DNA of 64,000 bases from Owenia fusiformis (lineage: Eukaryota > Annelida > Polychaeta > Sabellida > Oweniidae). Both the position numbers and the translations under genes were made by a program. Of the stretch, positions 60,101 to 64,000 are shown piece by piece. The notes under the pieces were generated by a model, which made no database searches, was not told where the DNA came from, and saw nothing but the letters and a program-made list of their open reading frames with translations. The stretch covers positions 51,665,885 through 51,729,884 of the forward strand of contig CAIIXF020000001.1 of the NCBI GenBank assembly GCA_903813345.2, in the 5' to 3' direction. Numbering within the stretch: the stretch's first letter is position 1; each line of letters starts with the position of its first letter.

Positions 60101-61545
60101 CGCAGTTTGTGAAGGTATCTCTCACAAAGAGGAATGCAGATAACTCCGTGGTCAAGAAGTTTGCAATTGCATCTGAAGCCAGGAATCGATATCTTGGTGG
60201 TCCAGGACTTCACCGGCTTTTACCTAGGGGGTCAACCCTAGTTTGGGATAGCCTAGATTAGGATGCTCAGGGAGGGCCCTGAATCCATGCAAACAGCATT
60301 ACAATCCTGAAGTCAGTGTAAAATTAGAAGAAAATGGTGTAAAGGTAGTGATGCTACCTCCAAAGGGCCATCTTCTTAATCCTTGTGAGCTCTTCAACAA
60401 TAGCATCCAACAAAAAGTATCACGGTGGCATCCCCCTGGCAACCCCTGTGATGAATATGGCCACTCAATTGTAGGCCCCCGATCCTTTGAGGAATGTTTA
60501 CTTGCTCTCAATGACGCGCTGTTTGAAATGAGAAACATGCCCGCCATGTATTCCAGTGGCCCGGAAAGCGTATATGAATCTACACAAAGACATGAACCAC
60601 TGTCTTCATAATGCTATCCACCAGATATTAAAAATTTGAAATACATATGACATTTATGTAATATATTACAGTAAGTAGAAAACTACTTAAAAAGTTGTTG
60701 ATGTTAAAGTTTATCCAAGTGTTTCAATTTGTACATCTCAAAGAATTAAGCCAAATATACATAAATATAGCATAAAATGTGAAAAAATGCGAAATTGGTG
60801 CTTCATCTTAAATGACTGTTAAAATTTGAAAATTAAAATTCAAGCAAATCAAAAAAATCTGAGTGTTGGAAAGTGTTTATAGTTTGTCCATGTGAAATTT
60901 CATCATGATTCAATAAGGGGAAAGTGTTCAAAACAAGTTTTAAAGTTTGTGACTAATTAGTGTGTGGGGTACTAAATGTTTCTCTTTTAATTTATCTGAA
61001 GTGTTGTCTCGAAAATATATTTCTATGAAACGTTGGAGAAGCAGATGCTTCGCCTGCTTCATAGCTACGCTCGTGCACGATATTTACTTTTCTCTTCTGA
61101 CATACCAATTAGTAGCCTTGCCCAAGTCGGTATTTTTTCTGTGGTCATAATAGAAATCAAGAAGTAAAAGAGACCGACTCGGGCAAGGCTAACCAATTAG
61201 AGATATTAGATATCAGGACACACTAAGGCTTATATGCTATTTTACATGATTCTTTGTATTTCCCTGTATTTGATAGAACAAATAATAAAAACGACACTTT
61301 TTCCAGGCTTCTTGAAAAGTGCTGTTGGCATAGTGACTGTAGCTGTATCCTGTGTTATCATAGTGGTCGCGATTGCCATAGTAACTGTTGTATGTATCAG
61401 ATGCAATGTAGTCAGTAGACTAAAATTTGGTTTTGGAATTCGAAGCTACATTGAAGACAAGTTTGAAGAGGATCCTGCCCAAAGTTATGATAATCCAGCA
61501 TACGGAAATACACTGAAAATGGATAAACAGCCAGGCGTTGTGTAA
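51085..61545 (+). CDS. Multi-kringle, AbfB-containing single-pass membrane protein (spliced gene, 15 exons)
   Basis: Predicted 1419 aa. In order: signal peptide (1-17), kringles K1-K5 (18-444), Thr/Pro linker (445-466), unrecognised domain copy A (467-625), linker (626-647), AbfB-like beta-trefoil (about 652-787), K6 (789-873), K7 (874-959), linker plus domain copy B (960-1142), domain copy C (1143-1340), transmembrane helix (about 1345-1370) and a tail of about 48 aa with NPAY. Every junction keeps frame. Introns are phase 1 except the phase-2 intron inside K4, so modules are symmetrical and shuffle-ready. Kringles bind proteins and AbfB folds bind sugars, so a cell-surface receptor or adhesion role is inferred. 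I found no trypsin domain, unlike plasminogen-type proteins. The final exon is followed by AATAAA at 61685. I do not recognise a named orthologue. Confidence 0.88.
51137..51672 (+). other. Kringle receptor intron 1
   Basis: Non-coding. It contains GC-rich repeats of GCGACCGTGAGGCGACCGTAG type ending in a perfect hairpin: GGCGACCGTAG (51287-51297), loop ATTTC, CTACGGTCGCC (51303-51313). This looks like a fragment of an interspersed repeat. Confidence 0.6.
51673..51939 (+). CDS. Kringle 1 exon
   Basis: Encodes DSTSTLDCKSTQTG...VPLCG, with all six kringle cysteines in the expected frames (DCK, ACQSW, NYCRNP, PWCYT, EMC, PLC). A second AG at 51689-51690 could start the exon six codons later. The donor is GTAATC. 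Confidence 0.93.
52247..52501 (+). CDS. Kringle 2 exon
   Basis: DCRATRAGTTYRGRVSV...DVPFCG, with six cysteines (DCR, DCQAW, NFCRNP, LWCYT, ETC, PFC). Phase 1 at both ends, donor GTACGT. Confidence 0.95.
52509..52860. repeat. Three diverged tandem copies after kringle 2, including a copy of the exon end
   Basis: Units starting CTGTCTGTTAGCGTTTGTTT are at 52509, 52610 and 52750. Before the third copy, 52718-52742 repeats the last bases of the kringle 2 exon and its donor (TTGTGATGTGCCTTTCTGTG then GTACGT). This is an internal duplication of the exon-intron boundary, now intronic. Confidence 0.85.
53010..53279 (+). CDS. Kringle 3 exon
   Basis: DCLITEHGRDYQGTLS...LPLCDTPDTG. Six cysteines are present (DCL, TCQPW, NYCRNP, LWCYT, EEC, PLC). 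It has a seven-residue extension after the last cysteine and donor GTGAGA. Confidence 0.94.
53601..53748 (+). CDS. Kringle 4, first half exon
   Basis: DCQATKLGSRYTGTVSV...ADFPDTNMEEAQNR, containing cysteines 1 and 2 (DCQ and PCLPW). The exon ends in phase 2 at GTAAAT just before the third cysteine. Confidence 0.88.
53946..54031 (+). CDS. Kringle 4, second half exon
   Basis: The short exon completes kringle 4: CRNPDGQPGGPYCFYSELEW and KYCKIQKCG, giving cysteines 3 to 6. The phase-2 start and phase-1 donor GTAAGA restore the usual phase. Kringle 4 is shorter than the others, missing several residues between W and the C3 region. Confidence 0.88.
54237..54491 (+). CDS. Kringle 5 exon, lacking the second cysteine
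   Basis: ECKSTQDGKEYQGRQ...DIPLCG. Cysteines 1, 3, 4, 5 and 6 are in place, but the residue before QHW is Phe (TGKRFQHW) where the family has Cys, so the usual 2-4 disulfide cannot form. It keeps NPDDD and MRW, similar to the lysine-binding face of other kringles. The acceptor ATGAAG has a weak pyrimidine tract. Confidence 0.85.
54647..54712 (+). CDS. Linker exon 1 (Thr/Pro-rich)
   Basis: 22 codons, EFHEVNETSTYQPPTTPPTV plus TPG, phase 1 at both ends. It is probably an O-glycosylated spacer. Confidence 0.8.
54983..55459 (+). CDS. Unrecognised extracellular domain, copy A
   Basis: 159 codons, one exon, phase 1 at both ends. Starts GECPSRVGRQPTDLP and includes FPCDGFVTGWEYF, YASVWR, KKGDFIGIHH and GRFDEDFVEGN. 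Copies B and C share the layout CP..(V/I)G, a CD(G/A) strand, a VWR/IWR strand and (K/T)(Q)GDFIG(I/V). The pattern looks like an all-beta, jelly-roll-like ectodomain held by one disulfide, but I do not know the family. Confidence 0.88.
55681..55746 (+). CDS. Linker exon 2
   Basis: 22 codons, GTASNATPVTPVLNSHHSSA then AIG, between acceptor TGTTCCAG and donor GTGAGA, phase 1 at both ends. Same length as linker exon 1, suggesting a common origin. Confidence 0.75.
55904..56581 (+). CDS. AbfB-like beta-trefoil fused to kringle 6 in one exon
   Basis: 226 codons. Residues about 652-787 match the AbfB (arabinofuranosidase B-type, CBM42) pattern: YIESQSVPHFSM, TVSIESKQYPGLYLRHQ, SFDLDATFRM and GYVTFESVNQGNFYIYENN, giving repeated trefoil lobes. 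Kringle 6 follows without an intron: ECKLSNEGHEY, PCRRW, TYCRNP, PWCYI, EYC, PFC. Its loop before cysteine 5 is longer than usual. AbfB domains bind arabinose-containing sugars in microbes; the ligand in animals is not known to me. Confidence 0.9.
56662..56919 (+). CDS. Kringle 7 exon
   Basis: ECSTTNDAENYQGKI...YIPPCG, with six cysteines (ECS, PCQRW, NFCRNP, AWCYT, EYC, PPC). Phase 1 at both ends, acceptor TTTCAG and donor GTGAGT. Confidence 0.95.
57061..57906. mobile_element. 846-bp MITE-like element in the intron after kringle 7
   Basis: Left end GGGGAACATGGGGCAAAACG and right end CCGCTTTGCCCCATGTTCCC are inverted copies with one or two mismatches. TA flanks both sides (57059-57060 and 57907-57908). 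Several GGGGCAAAACGGCCC motifs also lie inside in both orientations. It has no coding content. Confidence 0.75.
57977..58525 (+). CDS. Linker plus unrecognised domain, copy B
   Basis: 183 codons. It opens with a short linker EFALPQTNGRAPTPSPTSG, then GECPQSVGYPSVDLP, FPCDAIVVG, YAAVWRP, KQGDVIGVHY and GRYDEDFHEGN, paralleling copy A. Here linker and domain share one exon, whereas for copy A they are separated by an intron. Phase 1 at both ends, donor GTAAAG. Confidence 0.9.
58714..59307 (+). CDS. Unrecognised domain, copy C (most diverged)
   Basis: 198 codons. Contains CPLSIGQFP, TCDGTIVQWRI, ISIWRNT, VKTGDFIGIQF and a longer C-terminal part. It keeps the order of conserved strands but lacks the GR(F/Y)DEDF block, so its relation to A and B is inferred from fewer residues. 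Several NxT/S sites (NTT, NIS, NTS) suggest glycosylation. The donor is GTAAGT. Confidence 0.8.
59465..60972. mobile_element. 1.5-kb fold-back element with Tc1-like transposase remnants
   Basis: Lies in the last intron. The ends GTACCCCACACACTAATTAG are inverted, flanked by TA (59463-59464 and 60973-60974). The arms pair over about 500-600 bp. The left arm keeps about 110 bp that the right arm has lost. Confidence 0.85.
60290..60611 (+). pseudogene. Transposase C-terminal fragment in the fold-back element
   Basis: The frame contains MLPPKGHLLNPCELFNN and FEECLLALNDALFEM, resembling the last catalytic region (LPPY.P.LNP.E type) of IS630/Tc1/mariner-family DDE transposases. Upstream frames are broken and the C-terminus is truncated by the arm deletion. 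The left arm (minus strand, about 59850-60060) encodes an alternative, longer basic C-terminus. It is non-functional. Confidence 0.6.
61113..61191. mobile_element. 79-bp micro-element with 9-bp target duplication
   Basis: Inverted ends TAGCCTTGCCCAAGTCGGT and ACCGACTCGGGCAAGGCTA (one mismatch in 19) around a short AT-rich loop, flanked on both sides by ACCAATTAG (61104-61112 and 61192-61200). This looks like a very small non-autonomous DNA element. Confidence 0.8.
61307..61545 (+). CDS. Kringle receptor last exon: transmembrane helix and cytoplasmic tail
   Basis: 79 codons plus stop. The hydrophobic run AVGIVTVAVSCVIIVVAIAI spans the membrane and is followed by CIRCN and a basic SRLKFG stop-transfer segment, so the N-terminus is outside. 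The tail holds SYDNPAYG, an NPxY motif (Asn1403-Tyr1406) that in other receptors recruits PTB-domain adaptors or drives endocytosis. The protein ends in PGVV. Confidence 0.92.
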
Positions 61546-61684
61546 AATATAGTGAACAAACTACTAATATAATCACGGTTGCAAAATATTTTACTGCGTT
61601 CTGGTACCAATGACCAGTAATGGAAATCCTGGAATCAACGTCGTTCAACTTCAATTTCTAGATCCCAATATTAAAAGATAAGAG

Positions 61685-61690
61685 AATAAA
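61685..61690 (+). terminator. Polyadenylation signal of the kringle receptor
   Basis: AATAAA, 140 bp after the stop. Further AATAAA-like signals lie near 61728 and 61749. Confidence 0.6.
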
Positions 61691-61977
61691 ATGTACATCT
61701 ATTTATTCTGTGCCAAAGTTTGGTCAAAATAAAATGAATATAATGTAAATAAAGATCAGGGGCGTAGGATCTAAAATGAGACAAGGTACCTGGAGGTTTA
61801 ACTAGGTTTACAATTAAATGGCACTTATCATATTTGTATCTCTCTAATATGGCTTATTCAAAATTAATTAAATTTCAGTCAGCTTTTCAAATTATTGGAA
61901 TGCCACAAAGTACTATTTGCATTCGTTCGACTTCGCTTCTTAAAAGGGAGCTTCGTCTTCAGTAATAGTTTATAACT

Positions 61978-62515
61978 AGACTCTGCGAGCAGGGTAGCCA
62001 CATAGTTATATGCTCAGTGGAACTGACCAAATTTTTCAAAATACAAAATTAATCTTGTGAAAACAAAATTTGAACGCCTTTAGCCAGTCCAAATAGCGTT
62101 CGGATTATATTTTACTATGAATAAGTCAATGTGAACACTTCCCATTTTCATTCTCCAACCTTCGCTTCAATATTTAACAACAATCAGTTTGAACCTCTTG
62201 GTCGGTCCCCTGTGGTTTTTGGATCGAATAAACAGGTTTTGTTTATAATTTGACTCTGCGAGCAGGGTGGCCACAAAGTAATGTGGTCAGTGCAACTGAC
62301 CAAATGTGAAAAATGCATCTATTATGAATCTTGTGAACGCTTTCAGCTGGTCCCAATGGCGTTCGGATTAGAAAAGTTTTAATGTGAATAAGTCAATGTG
62401 AACAGTTCTGTTCCCACTTTCGTTCTCCAACATTCGCTTCAGTATTTTAACAAGAGCTAGAGCTAACTTTTGGTCGGTCCCCAGTGGTTTTTGGATCGAT
62501 TAGACAGGTATCGGT
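61978..62515. repeat. Direct duplication of about 260 bp
   Basis: Two diverged copies in the same orientation, about 61978-62235 and 62250-62515. Each starts GACTCTGCGAGCAGGGT and ends GTGGTTTTTGGATCGA. Shared blocks include TGAATAAGTCAATGTGAACA and TTGGTCGGTCCCC. Confidence 0.85.
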
Positions 62516-62714
62516 CTTTCCAGGTGGTACATAACTACGGACATGGGGTAGCAAGTGTGACGCTACACTAGAGATGTGCAGGGGAGGCAGTAGCATACCC
62601 AGCAGAGCTGTTAGAAAGTTAGAAAAATGTCATAATTGTAATACTATTGTCATCAGACACAAGGACAATATATCCACAATTTTGAGATAGACAAAAGCAA
62701 AGCAGGCTATAAAC

Positions 62715-63604
62715 CACCCTTGGTATACGCAGCTAACGAAAATTGACCGCTACGGGTCAAAAGCTGGACCGGTACGGGTTAACGGTTTTATTTGAATTTA
62801 AAACAGCCATAACTTGCTCAATATTGACTTCCTCGTGTCTAATTTGAAATATATGATGCCTCCCGATGCTTTTAAGTACCCCAATTTTTTACAGATTTTT
62901 AAACAGACCAAAACTCTCTAAATGCGCATTTATGCTCTTTTCTCTCGAGAACGACTGTCTCATTTTCACGATAACTTTTATTTAGTACTTCTAACATATA
63001 AGATCTATTTTTCCCCATCAAGGTATGATGTAAATGACATGCTATTTACATCTTGTGAGTTTGAATGACGCGCGTTTGATTTTATAAAAAAATGCCACTT
63101 GAACTTTGTGACAAAGAATTTCATCCTGCTTGCAGCGAGAAGACGGACCGGTTCGGGGCAATCTGCTTGTAGCGAGAAGACGGACCGGTTCGGGGCAATA
63201 GCTGATGAAATTCTTAGTCAAAGTTTGGCATTTTTTATAAAATCAAACGCGCGTCATTCAAACTCTCAAGATGTAAATAGCATGTCATTTACATCATACC
63301 TTGATGGGGAAAAATAGATCTTATATGTTAGAAGTACTAAATAAAAGTTGTGATAATGAGACAGTCGTTCTCGAGAGAAAAGAGCATAAATGCGACTTTA
63401 GAGAGTTTTGGTCCGTTTAAAAATCTGTAAAAAATTGGGGTACTTAAAAGCATCGGGAGGCATCATATAATTCAAATTAGACACGAGGAGGTCAATATTG
63501 AGCAAGTTATGGCTATTTTAAATTCAAATAAAACCGTTAACCCGTACCGGTCCAGCTTTTGACCCGTACCGGTCAATTTTCGTTAGCTGCGTATACCAAG
63601 GGTG
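62715..63604. mobile_element. 890-bp palindromic element with 5-bp target duplication
   Basis: Ends CACCCTTGGTATACGCAGCT and its reverse complement. The arms of about 390 bp pair almost perfectly. A central loop of about 110 bp holds a direct duplication of GCGAGAAGACGGACCGGTTC plus GGGGCAAT. TAAAC flanks both sides (62710-62714 and 63605-63609). No ORF of note, so it is a non-autonomous fold-back element. Confidence 0.9.
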
Positions 63605-63609
63605 TAAAC

Positions 63610-64000
63610 GGTCTATTAGAAAATAGATACTCATAGAACAGTATATAATACATCACTTACATCTTTTTGAGTCTAATTAGTGGTTGGATCTGATAAGACG
63701 TCAGTTCATATGTACATTGTGCAAGGCCAAGAAGTATATATTTTATTACATACAATGTCAATCTACAATAAATCTAACCGTACTACTATTGACAGTTGGG
63801 GACAAAAATAAATGACAGGTCGATTTTCGATCACCATTTCCTAATTATGGTGGTCTGAAAGCCCATAATTTCCAATATTGTCTAGATACATATCCCTTAA
63901 AATTTGTATATTTTACATTTTGTATAATCTCATCCACTGATTTATGGCCTCTTGTAAATTCTCTTATTTTTAACATGGGAAATCCTCACTTCAGCAAATC
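63610..64000. other. AT-rich non-coding sequence
   Basis: Nothing recognisable to the end of the window. Confidence 0.5.

Noticed and set aside
51085-61545. Plasminogen- or HGF-like serine protease
   Set aside because: No trypsin-type catalytic domain (no GDSGGP or TAAHC motif); instead there is a transmembrane helix.
1-64000. tRNA and rRNA genes
   Set aside because: Scanned for B-box (GGTTCGA) with cloverleaf context and for rRNA-like conserved blocks; none convincing.

Overview
The window is AT-rich, intron-rich animal DNA, most likely from a marine invertebrate bilaterian. A lophotrochozoan is plausible but not proven. The evidence is a three-exon Hedgehog gene with GT-AG introns of 11.6 and 2.2 kb, a 15-exon kringle-receptor gene, a eukaryotic DNA transposon with an intron, and many satellites and MITE-like elements. 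I saw no rRNA, tRNA or CRISPR, and no bacterial-style operons.

Layout. 1-8.2 kb: no gene; a 41-42 bp minisatellite (about 1.06-2.48 kb), old dispersed repeats and an AAAC-rich tract. 8.285-23.318 kb: a complete hedgehog gene on the + strand (exons 8285-8590, 20228-20489 and 22651-23318; 411 aa predicted). It has a signal peptide, the Hedge signalling domain, the GCF autoprocessing site and the Hint domain. Intron 1 holds three tandem arrays. A 40-bp x 7 array lies 0.7 kb past the stop. 26.6-37.85 kb: one satellite block of about 11.2 kb with a unit of about 103 bp and higher-order duplications. 38-42.1 kb: dispersed repeats and a 337-bp MITE. 42133-50026: an apparently intact 7.9-kb DNA transposon with 0.7-kb terminal inverted repeats, a 3-bp target duplication and a two-exon 1582-aa protein. 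That protein has an XPG/FEN-like nuclease region and a Cys-rich tail, so I assign it tentatively to the Academ superfamily.

51085-61545 (+): a 15-exon gene predicting a 1419-aa type I membrane protein. In order it has a signal peptide, five kringles, a linker, an unrecognised domain (copy A), a linker, an AbfB-like beta-trefoil, two kringles, copies B and C of the unrecognised domain, a transmembrane helix and a short tail with an NPAY motif. Fifteen exons join with consistent phases: every intron is phase 1 except one phase-2 intron that splits kringle 4. I found no protease domain. This receptor-like architecture and its thrice-repeated domain are the best candidates for something undescribed. 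Its introns carry a TA-flanked MITE, a Tc1-like fold-back element with transposase remnants, and a 79-bp micro-element with a perfect 9-bp target duplication.

61.6-64 kb: a 260-bp direct duplication and an 890-bp near-perfect palindromic element with a 5-bp target duplication. The hedgehog gene and the kringle gene show no evident functional link; they are separated by about 28 kb of satellite and transposon DNA.
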